From positions 62,001 through 126,000 of the forward strand of contig NZ_LGTB01000021.1 of assembly GCF_001238275.1 (NCBI RefSeq): a stretch of 64,000 nucleotides of DNA. Reading direction: 5' to 3'. Shown piece by piece: positions 9,124 through 18,325 of the stretch. Each line of letters begins with the position of its first letter. Positions within the stretch are counted from its first letter, which is position 1. The position numbers were made by a program, and so were the translations under genes. The stretch comes from Bradyrhizobium viridifuturi. GTDB taxonomy: Bacteria; Pseudomonadota; Alphaproteobacteria; Rhizobiales; Xanthobacteraceae. The notes beneath the pieces are model-generated. The model searched no databases. It worked only from the letters and a program-made list of their open reading frames with translations, and was not told where the DNA came from.

Positions 9124-10533
9124 ATGGCGCGATCCGCCGACATCGACATCAACGCGGGCGCACGCCTCGACCGGCTTCCGATCTGCGGATTCCACTGGCG
9201 CATCCTGGCCCTGATCGGTGCCGGCATGTTCCTCGACGCATTCGATATCTATCTGGCCGGCGGCGTGCTGGGTGCGGTGCTGAAGGATGGCTGGTCGACG
9301 CTCGAGCTCAATGCTGCCTTCGTCTCCGCGACCTTTGTCGGAATGACGATCGGCGCCTGGTTCTCCGGCATCCTCGGCGACCGCTTCGGCCGCCGCTTCT
9401 CCTACCAGATGAACCTTGCGATCTTTGGCCTCGCGTCGATCGCGGCGGCCTTCGCACCCAGCATGACGGTGCTGATCGGCCTGCGTTTCATCATCGGCAT
9501 CGGGCTCGGTGCGGAGATCGTGGTCGGCTACGCGACCTTGACGGAGTTCGTGCCGGCATCATCGCGTGGCCGCTGGATCGGGCTCTTGGCTGTCATCACC
9601 AACTTCTCGCTGTTCGCGTCCTCCATGATCGGCCTGTGGGTGATCCCGACGCTTGGATGGCGCTACATGTTCGGCCTTGTCGGCCTGCTTGCGATGATCG
9701 TCTGGATCTTGCGCAAGTCGATGCCGGAATCGCCGCGCTGGTTGGCCGCCAACGGACGCGCCGATGAAGCCGAGAAGATCCTGGCGGCGATCGAGGCGGA
9801 GGCCGCGCGCAAGGGGACGCTGCCTCCTGTCGTCGCCGGCGCCCCGGCGCAGGACCCTCCCGGTTCGGTCTGGCGTTTGTTCCAGCCGCCGTATCTGGCG
9901 CGCACGCTGCTCGGCAGCCTGCTGCACATCGTCGTCGGGTTCAGTCTCTACGGATTCATCGGCTGGCTGCCGAGCTTCATGGTCAAGGGCGGCCACAGCG
10001 TGGTGTCCTCGCTGGGCTACATCACCGTGATGGCGCTGGGCGGGCCGGTCGGATCGCTGATCGGGCTGGTGTTGGCGGACCGGCTCGGACGCAGGCTGTC
10101 GATCGTCTGCTCGTCGATTGCGGCTGCGATCCTCGGTATCGCCTATCCACACATGCCGGATGGTGCGGCGCTCGCCGGCGTGGGCTTCCTGCTCGTCACG
10201 GCGATCTATGTCATGCTGGCGACCGGGTTCGCGATGCACGTCCCCGAATTGTTCCCGACGCGCTATCGGCTTCGCGGCACCGCGATCTGCGCCACGTCCG
10301 GCCGCATCGCGACCGCGCTGGTCCAGTACGTCGTGGTCGCGATCTTCGCCTGGCAAGGATTGACCGGCGTGCTGACGACCCTGGCCGGCATCCTCGTGTT
10401 CCAGGCCGTGGTCTTCCTCATGTTCGGGTTCGAGACCAAGGGACGCTCGCTGGAGGATGCGTCGGCCGTGGCGGAGGCCACAGCGGGAAGCCAGCCGTCG
10501 ATCGCGCGGAGGCCGGCGGATATCGGTGTCTAA
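9124..10533 (+). CDS. MFS transporter (sugar-porter/aromatic-acid type)
   Basis: The protein has 469 residues and twelve predicted membrane helices. TM1 has FLDAFDIYLAGG (residues ~37-48), with the Asp typical of the aromatic-acid and sugar-porter branches. The loop 2-3 signature GDRFGRR is at 85-91 and the half-two counterpart ADRLGRR near 320-326; PESPRWLAANGR follows TM6. By family it is a proton-coupled importer of an organic acid or sugar. A GGGAGG ribosome site precedes the ATG. It converges on the LysR gene with a 4-base 3' overlap. It probably serves the HAD/CoA-transferase catabolic genes beyond that regulator (inference). Confidence 0.88.
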   Translation: MARSADIDINAGARLDRLPICGFHWRILALIGAGMFLDAFDIYLAGGVLGAVLKDGWSTLELNAAFVSATFVGMTIGAWFSGILGDRFGRRFSYQMNLAIFGLASIAAAFAPSMTVLIGLRFIIGIGLGAEIVVGYATLTEFVPASSRGRWIGLLAVITNFSLFASSMIGLWVIPTLGWRYMFGLVGLLAMIVWILRKSMPESPRWLAANGRADEAEKILAAIEAEAARKGTLPPVVAGAPAQDPPGSVWRLFQPPYLARTLLGSLLHIVVGFSLYGFIGWLPSFMVKGGHSVVSSLGYITVMALGGPVGSLIGLVLADRLGRRLSIVCSSIAAAILGIAYPHMPDGAALAGVGFLLVTAIYVMLATGFAMHVPELFPTRYRLRGTAICATSGRIATALVQYVVVAIFAWQGLTGVLTTLAGILVFQAVVFLMFGFETKGRSLEDASAVAEATAGSQPSIARRPADIGV

Positions 10534-11432
10534 TCCAAGCCGGAGCAGGCTGCCTTGATCCGGTCGCGGAGCCAGCCGTTCGCGTTGCTCTGATCGTATC
10601 GGCGATGCCAATACAGCATCCAGTCGAACGGGGCGGACTCGAACGGCAGGTCCTCCATCCGCAGGCCGTCATCCATCAGCACGGCGGCTAGATGCCTCGG
10701 CATCACGGCGAGCAGATCGGTCTGCTTCAGAACATGCGGCACCACCAGCCAATGCGGTACATTCAGCGCGATGCGTCTGCGGTGGCCGCGCTCAGCGAGC
10801 ACGTCGTCGACGAAACGAAGATCGGCCGGGCTGATCGAGACTTTCATGTGCTCCTGCGCGATGAAGCGCTCGAAGGTCAGCCGTCCGTGCTTGATCTGGT
10901 GGCTGCTCCGCATCAGGCAGACCATGCGGTCGCGCAGCAGCGTCTCCGAACGGATCGATGCGGAATGGTCGAGCCCCATGCTGACCGCGACGTCGATCTC
11001 GTCCCGCTCCAGCGCATCGATCGTCAGCGCAGGCGGCAGGTGGATGACGTTGTAGGAGATCCGCGCGTCCGGCGGTCGTGCCGCCGCGAGCCTCGGCAGC
11101 AGCAGGCAGGCGAGAATGTCCGACATCCTGATCGTGAAGGTGCGCTCCGTCCGGCTCGGGTCGAAGCCGGCATCGCTTGCCATCACGCGCTCGACCTGGC
11201 GCAGCACCTGGCGCAGCGGCTCCGCCAGTTCGGTGGCGCGCGGCGTCGGCTTCATGCCGCTCGTCGTCCGCACCAGCAGCTCGTCCTCGAACATCGCGCG
11301 CAACCGGTTGAGCGCGTTGCTCATCGCCGGTTGACTGAGGCCGACGCGGTCCGCCGCCTTGGTGACGTGACGCTCGGCCAGCAGTGCGTCCAGCGCGACG
11401 AGCAGGTTGAGGTCGATGGATCGAAGGTTCAT
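10530..11432 (-). CDS. LysR-family transcriptional regulator (NodD/PcaQ-like branch)
   Basis: The protein has 300 residues. The N-terminal winged HTH is clear (residues ~5-62: DLNLLVALDALLAERHVTKAADRVGLSQPAMSNALNRLR), followed by FEDELLVRTTSGMKPTPRA and a periplasmic-binding-protein-like effector domain (~90-295). The opening MNLRSIDLNLLVALDALL is characteristic of the NodD-like subgroup that senses aromatic or organic-acid inducers. The gene is divergent from the HAD/CoA-transferase operon. A T-N11-A palindrome lies just upstream of its start, so it is the probable regulator of that operon and perhaps of the MFS gene. Confidence 0.92.
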   Translation of the reverse strand: MNLRSIDLNLLVALDALLAERHVTKAADRVGLSQPAMSNALNRLRAMFEDELLVRTTSGMKPTPRATELAEPLRQVLRQVERVMASDAGFDPSRTERTFTIRMSDILACLLLPRLAAARPPDARISYNVIHLPPALTIDALERDEIDVAVSMGLDHSASIRSETLLRDRMVCLMRSSHQIKHGRLTFERFIAQEHMKVSISPADLRFVDDVLAERGHRRRIALNVPHWLVVPHVLKQTDLLAVMPRHLAAVLMDDGLRMEDLPFESAPFDWMLYWHRRYDQSNANGWLRDRIKAACSGLD

Positions 11433-11437
11433 CGGTC

Positions 11438-11452
11438 ATTCATATCGTGAAT
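11438..11452. promoter_or_regulatory. Candidate LysR operator (T-N11-A palindrome)
   Basis: ATTCATATCGTGAAT has 5-bp inverted arms around a 5-base centre and contains T-N11-A, the general LysR-type binding pattern. It lies 6 bases before the LysR start and ~75 bases before the HAD gene, in the divergent promoter region. Confidence 0.5.
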
Positions 11453-11525
11453 ACTGACAGATAACAAATCCATTTCATCCATGACGGCGCAGGGCGTATC
11501 AATCGATCCGACCAAGGAGGCATCA

Positions 11526-12227
11526 ATGAGCTTTGAGACGATCAAGCGCGACGTGAAGGTCTGCATGTTCGATCAGTACGGGACCGTCGTCGACATGCAG
11601 GGCGGCCTGACAAAAATCGCGGCACCGTTCCTTCAGAACAAGGGCTGGAAGGGCGATCCGAATTCCTTCGTCACCTGGTGGCGCCGCACCCATTTCGAGA
11701 ACTCGATGATCGATGCGCTGCTGCATCGCGAGCACACGCCCTATCGCGAAATCGGGCACCGCGCGGTTGCCCACGTGATGGACCGCGCCAAGATCGACTA
11801 CACGATGGACGACGTGCGCTATCTCGTCGGCGAGATCGAGAAGCTGGTGCCGTTTCCGGAAGTGCCGGAGGCGCTCGCGCGGCTGCAAAGCAAGTACAAG
11901 CTCGTCGTGCTGTCGAACGGCGATTCCGACATGCTCGAGACCGCGAAGCAGTATCACAAGATCCCGTTCGATCGCGTGATCTCTGTGGCTGAGGCCAATT
12001 CGTTCAAGCCGCATGTCGCGACCTACACCAAGGCGGCCGAGATCATGGGCGTGAAGCCCGACCAGGTGCTGTTCGTGGCCAATCATGCCTTCGACTGCAT
12101 CGGCGCCAAGTCCGCCGGCATGCGCACGGCCTTCATCGACCGCCGCAGCCGTCCGTTCGGCGTCACGCCGCACCAGCCCGATATCCTGGTGCCGTCGATG
12201 AAAGACCTCGCCGATGCGATCGTCTGA
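11526..12227 (+). CDS. HAD-superfamily hydrolase, type II 2-haloacid dehalogenase-like
   Basis: The protein has 233 residues. Motif I is FDQYGTVVD with nucleophile Asp16, where L-2-haloacid dehalogenases have D-x-YGT. Motif II is VVLSNGD (Ser130-Asn131), motif III is FKPH with Lys161, and the acidic motif lies in [16 protein letters not shown] (~183-198). These features place it with L-2-haloacid dehalogenases, which replace a halogen by hydroxyl through an Asp ester. Phosphatase or phosphonoacetaldehyde-type activity cannot be excluded. The ATG at 11526 is supported by AAGGAGG at 11514-11520; a 45-base upstream extension lacks such support. It overlaps the following CoA-transferase start by 14 bases, so the genes are co-transcribed. 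Confidence 0.86.
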   Translation: MSFETIKRDVKVCMFDQYGTVVDMQGGLTKIAAPFLQNKGWKGDPNSFVTWWRRTHFENSMIDALLHREHTPYREIGHRAVAHVMDRAKIDYTMDDVRYLVGEIEKLVPFPEVPEALARLQSKYKLVVLSNGDSDMLETAKQYHKIPFDRVISVAEANSFKPHVATYTKAAEIMGVKPDQVLFVANHAFDCIGAKSAGMRTAFIDRRSRPFGVTPHQPDILVPSMKDLADAIV

Positions 12228-13451
12228 TCGCGAGCCGCTGTCGGGCATCAGGGTCCTCGATCTCTGCCGGGTGGTCTCGGGTCCCTTTGCCACCATGCAG
12301 CTTGGCGATCTCGGCGCCGACATCGTCAAGATCGAGGATCCCAGGCAAGGCGATGAGAGCCGCCGCTATGGGCCGCCCTTCGTCGGCGGCGAGAGCGCGT
12401 ATTTCCTGTCGGTGAACCGCAACAAGCGCAGCTGCGCCGTCGATCTGAAGTCGCCGGCGGGACGCGACGCGGTGCTCGATCTCGCATCCGCCGCCGAGTC
12501 GTGATCGAGAATTTCCGTCCCGGCACGCTCGACAGATGGGGGCTCGGCTTCGACGCGCTGCGAGCCCGCCGGCCTGACATCATCCTGTGCAGCATCACCG
12601 GGTTCGGCCGCACAGGTGCGGATGCCGGACGCCCCGGCTACGATCTGATCCTTCAGGGCGAGTGCGGCGTGATGGACATCACCGGCGATCCCAAGGGGCC
12701 GCCGACCAAGGTCGGCACGTCGATCGCCGATCTCGTCACCGGTCTCTACGCGTCGCATTCGGTGCTGGCGGCATTGATGCGGAAGAGCCGGACCGGTGAG
12801 GGCGGCCGGGTCGACGTCTCCATGCTCGACGCGATGGCGTCACTCCTGACATTCAATGCCGGCATGTACTTCGCCACGGGACAAAGCCCTGTGCGCCGCG
12901 GCAACGTCCATCCGACCATCAGTCCGTATGAAACGTTTGAAACCGGCGATGGCTGGATCAATGTCGGCGTCGCGAACGACAAGTTCTGGGTGGCGTTTTG
13001 CGACGTGATCGGCCGTCCGGATCTGCGCGAAGACGTCCGCTTCGAAACCGCCCCGAAGCGCGCGGCAAGCCGCAACGAGCTGGTCGCGATCCTCATCCCG
13101 ATCTTCGCGCAAGGCAGCCGCGCCGATTGGCTGCAAGCACTGGGCGCGGCCGGCATTCCCTGCGGCGCGATCAAGTCGGTCGGCGAAGTCTGCGAAACGC
13201 CGCAACTGACGCAGCGCGGCATGGTCCAGAGCGTCCGCCATCCGGCGGCGGGTGACGTCAGGTTCATCGCGAGGCCGACGCGGTTCGGCGACGAACCGCC
13301 GGCGCCGTCGACTCCGCCGCCAATGCTCGGCGAACACACGCGCGAGGTGCTTGCGGAATGGCTTGGCTGGACCGACGATCGGCTGGAGAGATTCGCGGTC
13401 GAAGGCGCGTTCGGAGATCATGGACGGAGCTTCGTGCGATCGCCCATGTGA
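12214..13451 (+). pseudogene. CaiB/BaiF (family III) CoA-transferase, interrupted by one frameshift
   Basis: Two pieces in different frames make one family III CoA-transferase of about 412 residues. Piece 1 (12214-12504) holds the N-terminus [30 protein letters not shown] and [13 protein letters not shown]. Piece 2 (12501-13451) resumes at [16 protein letters not shown] and contains GRVDVSMLDAM, where the catalytic Asp of the family lies. At ~12497 the sequence reads GCCGAGTCGTGATC where the family sequence DVVIENF would need GACGTCGTG, one base more. The break creates a GTGA stop/start, so coupled translation of two chains is formally possible. A missing base is far more likely. The enzyme would move CoA onto an organic acid for the cluster's catabolic route. 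Confidence 0.85.
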
Positions 13452-13459
13452 GTGTTGTC

Positions 13460-13882
13460 ATGAGAGATATTGCCGAGCAGATGCTGCGCCGCGCCGTCGA
13501 GGACGAGCGGCAGGAATTCGGATCGTTCTTCCTGTCGCGCTTCCTCGGACTTGATATCGCCTACCAGGGCGAGGCGTGCACCGTGTCCTTTCACGTCGTG
13601 CGACCGCTGTTCAACCCGCAGGGCACACTGCACGGCGGGATACTCGCGACCGCGCTCGATATTTCAATGGGGCATCTCGTCAACCATGTCGCGGGCGCCG
13701 GCACCACGCTCGAGATGAAGGTGCAATATCTCGCCGCGGTCCGCGAAGGGCGCGTGACCTGCCACGCGACCTTCCTGAAGCGCGGCCGCAAGACCTTCTT
13801 CGTCCAATCCGAGGCATCGAACGCGACCGGCGAGCCGATCGCGTTCGCCACATCGACCTGGCAGCTGCTGAACCGAAGCTGA
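13460..13882 (+). CDS. PaaI-family hot-dog thioesterase
   Basis: About 140 residues. The hot-dog fold is shown by NPQGTLHGGILATALDISMG (residues ~52-71); HGG and the following Asp are the usual PaaI active-site elements. GRVTCHATFLKRGRKTFFVQSEA covers the second half. By family it hydrolyses acyl-CoA thioesters and often releases trapped CoA in degradation pathways, fitting the upstream CoA-transferase. Start choice is open: the ATG at 13460 begins MRDIAEQML, while an in-frame GTG at 13448 overlaps the CoA-transferase TGA. The frame continues further upstream without family-like sequence. Confidence 0.82.
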   Translation: MRDIAEQMLRRAVEDERQEFGSFFLSRFLGLDIAYQGEACTVSFHVVRPLFNPQGTLHGGILATALDISMGHLVNHVAGAGTTLEMKVQYLAAVREGRVTCHATFLKRGRKTFFVQSEASNATGEPIAFATSTWQLLNRS

Positions 13883-14051
13883 GGGCGGGGAAGCGAGGGG
13901 CCGGCGGGCTGGTGCTTCCGTGATTTTACGGTAGAGAACACCGGACGAGCGTCACCCTTGGAAGCCATTCCGTCCTCGTGGGGCGCTCGCCTCGGTTGCG
14001 CCGAGCGGCTATGTTGCGGGGTCACTCATTGGAAGCTTTGAGGGGTATTAC

Positions 14052-14423
14052 GTGCAAGTCATACGAAATGGGTTTTTATCACTTCTTGCCTTGGGAGCGT
14101 TGACCCTGGAAGGTCACGCACAAAACACGGTCGCAGCGCTGGAGTGCGATTTTCCGCTTGCTTCAACTGACGACTGGAACATGGCCGCGTCGACCCTGCA
14201 ATATTACATCGATACAGCCGGAGGCTGGAAAGTGAGCCAGGATTCCTTCGCCTTCGATGGCCCGACCAAGGTTACGATCGATGGCAAGGAGCAAGCAGCT
14301 TCGCTTTCGATCACTATTTCCCGGCAGTCGGGCAAGGCGACCAAGACCCTTTCGTCAGGAGGAAAATCCCTGACGATCAGCGGGGAATGCAAAAAAATGG
14401 AATCCAGCGGACGGAAATTCTAG
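14052..14423 (+). CDS. Small secreted hypothetical protein
   Basis: The protein has 123 residues. A GTG start is preceded by AGGGG at 14041. The N-terminus MQVIRNGFLSLLALGALTLEGHAQ is a signal peptide, with cleavage likely after GHA. The mature part is polar, with two Cys (ECDF and GECKKM) that could form a disulfide across a beta-rich domain. I recognise no family. It lies alone, ahead of the convergent serine-hydrolase gene. Confidence 0.6.
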   Translation: MQVIRNGFLSLLALGALTLEGHAQNTVAALECDFPLASTDDWNMAASTLQYYIDTAGGWKVSQDSFAFDGPTKVTIDGKEQAASLSITISRQSGKATKTLSSGGKSLTISGECKKMESSGRKF

Positions 14424-14471
14424 GCGCATGTGAATGGCGATGGCCGCGGGAGCGCCAGCTGTCAGTGTGTC

Positions 14472-16415
14472 CTATTGGACGCGTGCGCCGCGTTGCTCCC
14501 AGGGTCCCGGATTGAGAACCGCGCGGTTGACTATGCCGGCGGCGTCGCGCGTGAAAGCGATCCGCGTATGATCGCCACCGTCGACGTAGAATTCATCCTT
14601 CGAAAGAACCGCCACGGGCATCGGCTCGCTCTTGTCGAAATCAAGGATCGACCAACCGCCCGTGGCTTCAACGACAAGCTTTCCGTCCGCGACACTGACT
14701 TGAAGCGCGACACTGTGCGAAGGGACCGCTTCCCGGGCAAAGGCGATCACGATCAGATCGTTCTGCCGCTCGCGGATGATCTTGAGCCTGATGGTCGCGT
14801 TGACCGGGCCGGAAATCCGGCGAAAGGCCGCTTCCAGGGTCAGGCCCTTGATCGATCTATCGCCGATAGCGGTGATAATATCTCCCGCCAGGACGCCCGC
14901 TCTTGCGGCGGGGCCGCCGTCGGCCAGCTTGATCACCTTGAGGCCACCGCTGTCCGCAACAACCGATTCAAGCCCGGTCCAACTATTCCCGTCAGCGACC
15001 GAGGTCTGTCTGTCCAGCGAGCTTGCAGACCCGCCGAAAACATAACGTCCAACGTATCCGGTGAGGGCGCCGGCATTTCGTTGCTCGGCTGCGACCGGCG
15101 CCGGCGCTTCAGGCACCTTCAACGCCGCATAGGGTAGGCGACGGATGGCGTTGAAATAGAAGCCGTTATCATTGCCCTGGTTTCGCTGCATCATCATGAT
15201 CAGGATCAGCTTCTGTACCGGGTCGACCGAGAAGAATGTGCCCCAGCTTCCCTGCCAGTTGAAGCTTCCGACCGCGCCCGGGATTAAGCTGAAGTTCGGA
15301 TTGGTGCGAATGGCGAAGCCCAGACCCCAACCCGTCCCATAGGCCGGACCGGCTTCGTGTCCCGCGAAGTGGATATCGGGCGGCATCGAATTTGTCAGCA
15401 TGAGCCGGACCGTTTCCGGCTTCAAAATGCGCACGCCATCGAGTTCGCCGCCATTGAGCAGCATCTGGCAGAAACGCAGGAAATCGGGGACCGTCGAGAC
15501 GATCCCTCCGCCGCCCGAAAAGAACGTTTGCGGTTTGCCGACGTCCCCATCCCAAAAAAGGACTGAGGGTTGCGCACCCGGCACAGCGACGAGACGGTCG
15601 AGTTTATCCGGGGGCACCGAGAAGCCGCTGTCGACCATATGGAGCGGCGCGAACAGGCGGCTTTGCAGAAACTGATCGAAATTCTGGCCCGATACGACTT
15701 CGATGACGCGGCCGAGAACATCGTAGCCGACAGCATATTCCCAGACTTCGCCTGGCTGATGCAGCAGCGGAAGTGTGCCGAGGCTCGCGACAAGGGACGA
15801 AATAGGCTTGTCGCGGCGGAACGGCGCCTTGACGCCGTAGAGTACGTGAATCGCGGCATTGCCAAATCCGGGATCGGCAAAGTCGGGGGACGCATAGACC
15901 AGACCGGACGTATTGCGCAGAAGGTCGCGGATGGTCATCGCCCGTTTGGCCGGTTCAAGCTCAAGGAGGATCGCGTCTCCGGTCGCCGGATCGGTCTTGA
16001 CGACCTGCATATCCTTGAGCTCCGGCAAATACTGCGCCACGGGAGCGTCAAGCTCGAGCTTGCCGTCATCGACCAGCATCATGGTGGCGACGCTGGTGAT
16101 CTGCTTGGACATCGATCCAATGCGGAAGATCGAATCCGGCCGCATCGGAATTTTCTTGTCGTGGTCCTCAAAGCCGGTGGGCTGCAAATAGGCGAGCTTG
16201 CCGTCCTTTACGATTCCAACGACAAAGCCTGAGGGATCGCCCTTTTGGCTCTGCGCCTCGAACCAGGAAGTCATGCGCGCCAGCCGTTTCGCCGAAAAGC
16301 CGAGACTGTCCGGATCGCCGACGGTCTGTAAATCATCGGCAAGCGCCACACCCCCCATACAGAGCGTGAGTGCCACCAGCGAAGTCAATGAAACGGCGAA
16401 TCGGCGATATCGCAT
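14472..16415 (-). CDS. Secreted beta-lactamase-fold serine hydrolase with C-terminal PDZ domain
   Basis: The protein has 647 residues. A signal peptide (MRYRRFAVSLTSLVALTLCM, cleavage likely at ALA-DD) precedes a class-C beta-lactamase/esterase domain (residues ~35-410). The SxxK pair is SMSK at 101-104 after FRIG; DLLRNTSGL, YAVGYDVLGRV (likely Tyr motif) and FFSGGGGIVST follow. A PDZ domain (residues ~470-560, with VVADSGGLKVIKLADGGPAARAGVLAGDIITAI) precedes a beta-rich tail. Such enzymes are usually periplasmic esterases or peptidases; the added PDZ suggests recognition of protein C-termini (inference). A remnant of a second copy of its 5' end lies at 17776-17900, beyond the AraC gene. Confidence 0.87.
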   Translation of the reverse strand: MRYRRFAVSLTSLVALTLCMGGVALADDLQTVGDPDSLGFSAKRLARMTSWFEAQSQKGDPSGFVVGIVKDGKLAYLQPTGFEDHDKKIPMRPDSIFRIGSMSKQITSVATMMLVDDGKLELDAPVAQYLPELKDMQVVKTDPATGDAILLELEPAKRAMTIRDLLRNTSGLVYASPDFADPGFGNAAIHVLYGVKAPFRRDKPISSLVASLGTLPLLHQPGEVWEYAVGYDVLGRVIEVVSGQNFDQFLQSRLFAPLHMVDSGFSVPPDKLDRLVAVPGAQPSVLFWDGDVGKPQTFFSGGGGIVSTVPDFLRFCQMLLNGGELDGVRILKPETVRLMLTNSMPPDIHFAGHEAGPAYGTGWGLGFAIRTNPNFSLIPGAVGSFNWQGSWGTFFSVDPVQKLILIMMMQRNQGNDNGFYFNAIRRLPYAALKVPEAPAPVAAEQRNAGALTGYVGRYVFGGSASSLDRQTSVADGNSWTGLESVVADSGGLKVIKLADGGPAARAGVLAGDIITAIGDRSIKGLTLEAAFRRISGPVNATIRLKIIRERQNDLIVIAFAREAVPSHSVALQVSVADGKLVVEATGGWSILDFDKSEPMPVAVLSKDEFYVDGGDHTRIAFTRDAAGIVNRAVLNPGPWEQRGARVQ

Positions 16416-16518
16416 GGGCCAGCCCCGTTGTCGCAGCTATTGCGAGGAGATCGCCATCAGTCTGTCAAATACTTTCGATTTCTTCTTGCCGATTTCTGCA
16501 ATCCGGCTGGCCGATTCT

Positions 16519-17646
16519 TTAACCTGACTGGCCGATTTTTAATCGGTCGCTTCCCGGCACAGCATTTTCCGTCATTGCAAGGCGACGGAACTCGGTTGGG
16601 GTCAGATCTGTCGCAGCCTTGAAGGCGCGATTGAACGGCCCGATCGACTGGAAACCAGCGTCCATCGCGATTGTCAGCACCGGGACTTGCACTTGTCCGG
16701 GGTCGACCAGTGCTGCCTTGACTTCCACAATCCGGTAATGATTGAGAAACGCGTTGAAATTGCGGTAACCAAGGCCCTCATTGATGAGCTGCCGCATCCG
16801 GTACTCCGCCACGCCAAGCTCGGCGGATAGCGATCCAATGGTTAGCCCCTCACGCCGATAGATGCGCTCGTCGGTCATCAGCTTTTTCAACCGACCCAGG
16901 ATAGCCGGTTCAATCGCGGCAGGCTGGCTCCGTTCGTCGGATGCCTTGGCTGGCGCGCCCAAGGGCAGATTTGGCGCGGGCGGCAGAATCGAACCTTTCC
17001 GCGCCTCCAGCAGATTCCAGACGCTTATGCCTGCCAACGCAAACAGAACAAAGACATTGGCGATGCCGGAAATGGAAAAAGTGCGAATCGAAGGCTGCTG
17101 CAACAAGCTCAAGTAAGAGTTGACAACGGTTTGGGCCGACGCCCCGATCAAGACGACCAGCCGGAGCCGGCGCCGGCCCTCCACCAGATCCGCCCGCCAG
17201 GTGAGAAGCGTCTGCGCCACCGCCAACAACGCGAAGCCGAGAAAGGCAAGCGATAGCGCACGCTCGATCGCGACCTCGAGCGCGGCCGACCGGGTGACGC
17301 CGCTGGCGTCCAGCCATTGCGCGGCGGCGACGGCCGCCCAGAGGGCGCCATGCCAGGGACGCGACACGAAATCGTCATCGAAGGCGGCACGTGCCCATAG
17401 CCAGAACATGACAGAGTTCGCGCTGGACAACGCCAGCAGCAACAAACCCCACCACGCATATGGTCGCGGGAACGTCGGTGCCGTACAGATCATCGAAGCC
17501 GCGGCGCCGATCGCGAGCGCGGCGCCCAGTAGCGCGGCCGTGCTATCTCGACGATCGCGCAGCGCCATGGCTGCGATCAGCAGGCACAATGCGACGACGG
17601 CGCCCCGTAACCCCAGATCGATCGACATCAAACCGCTGGTGTCCAC
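16519..17646 (-). CDS. Membrane-anchored AraC-family regulator
   Basis: The protein has 375 residues. The first ~215 residues form about seven hydrophobic segments (AVVALCLLIAAMAL, WGLLLLALSSANSVMFWLWA, ALSLAFLGFALLAVAQ, VVLIGASAQTVVNSYL, GIANVFVLFALAGISVW). The C-terminal ~110 residues are an AraC double HTH (REGLTIGSLSAELGVAEYRMRQLINEGLGYRNFNAFLNHYR; FQSIGPFNRAFKAATDLTPTEFRR). Regulators of this build sense a membrane or periplasmic signal. It lies just upstream of the serine hydrolase on the same strand, so it probably controls it. An internal ATG seven codons in is an alternative start. Confidence 0.87.
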   Translation of the reverse strand: MDTSGLMSIDLGLRGAVVALCLLIAAMALRDRRDSTAALLGAALAIGAAASMICTAPTFPRPYAWWGLLLLALSSANSVMFWLWARAAFDDDFVSRPWHGALWAAVAAAQWLDASGVTRSAALEVAIERALSLAFLGFALLAVAQTLLTWRADLVEGRRRLRLVVLIGASAQTVVNSYLSLLQQPSIRTFSISGIANVFVLFALAGISVWNLLEARKGSILPPAPNLPLGAPAKASDERSQPAAIEPAILGRLKKLMTDERIYRREGLTIGSLSAELGVAEYRMRQLINEGLGYRNFNAFLNHYRIVEVKAALVDPGQVQVPVLTIAMDAGFQSIGPFNRAFKAATDLTPTEFRRLAMTENAVPGSDRLKIGQSG

Positions 17647-17775
17647 GACCGGAAATACTCCGATGCCATTGTTGGCGCGAAAACCACGCAGGTTCGCTGA
17701 TACGCCCCTGACGCGGCCGATGTCGAGTCGGCGGATGATCTTGAAGCGGCTCCGAACCGGACGGGAGGTGCTGCC

Positions 17776-17900
17776 TCAACCAGGAGGCAATGTGTCCAAC
17801 CGCCACGCCGAAAAACCGAGACTGTCCGAATTGCCGACGGTCTGCAAATCGTCGGCAAGCGCCACACCCGCCAGACAGAGCGTCAGCGCCGCCATGCATG
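17776..17900 (-). pseudogene. Remnant of a duplicated serine-hydrolase 5' end
   Basis: On the minus strand this reads AALTLCLAGVALADDLQTVG followed by NSDSLGFSAWRL. That nearly repeats residues ~14-44 of the PDZ serine hydrolase (signal-peptide end plus ADDLQTVGDPDSLGFSAKRL). Over 87 bases (17807-17893 against 16291-16377) I count about ten mismatches. The reading then leaves the homology (DTLPPG) and stops. A free-standing gene is unlikely; this is the debris of a tandem duplication that spanned the AraC gene, or of an insertion next to the tRNA. Confidence 0.75.
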
Positions 17901-18248
17901 ATGACCGGACTTTGCCGATCACAACGCCCCCATGTTGCGCGAACGGGTCGATGCCCTCCGCCTCCAGCGCATCGAGCATGAAACCGCCATCGCTCAGCTT
18001 GGACGCCGCAAATCAATCAACCCAATCGTATTGAACCCGGTCGAACTTGGTCAGTCTTCTGATGCGATCAGGTCGCGGCTGCGCGGCGCCGATCCAGCTT
18101 TCGTCGCCAGTGGCTTCGCCTTTTCGTTGCCGAGGTCGTCTGCATTGGACCCCGAGCAAATCCGCATTACGGGGCCGAACGACGCGATTTGCGATCTCAA
18201 CGAGCGCCACGACAAGATGGGGCCATGGTGCCCAATTTTGACCGAGAA
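17901..18248. other. Gene-poor region 3' of the tRNA-Arg, content unresolved
   Basis: About 350 bases between the hydrolase remnant and the tRNA. Short frames exist on both strands. The minus-strand reading SDGGFMLDALEAEGIDPFAQ, which runs into the remnant, looks protein-like but matches nothing I know. No integrase, and no second copy of the tRNA 3' end, was seen. Confidence 0.4.
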
Positions 18249-18325
18249 TGGCGCACCCGACACGATTCGAACGTGTGACCTTTGCCTTCGGAGGGCAACG
18301 CTCTATCCAGCTGAGCTACGGGTGC
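18249..18325 (-). tRNA. tRNA-Arg (anticodon CCG)
   Basis: A 77-base cloverleaf with encoded CCA. The acceptor stem GCACCCG pairs with CGGGTGC. The D arm is GCTC-AGCTGGATA-GAGC. The anticodon stem TTGCC/GGCAA encloses loop CTCCGAA, giving anticodon CCG (reads CGG). The T arm is ACACG-TTCGAAT-CGTGT, and the discriminator G is followed by CCA. It stands alone. Confidence 0.96.

Noticed and set aside
14430-15137. Long plus-strand frame opposite the PDZ hydrolase
   Set aside because: Its composition (Arg/Asp-rich, no family motif) is that of an antisense shadow of a high-GC gene.
17776-17979. Possible small secreted protein at the hydrolase remnant
   Set aside because: Homology covers only the signal-peptide end and ~15 mature residues, then stops; no ribosome site at the frame start.
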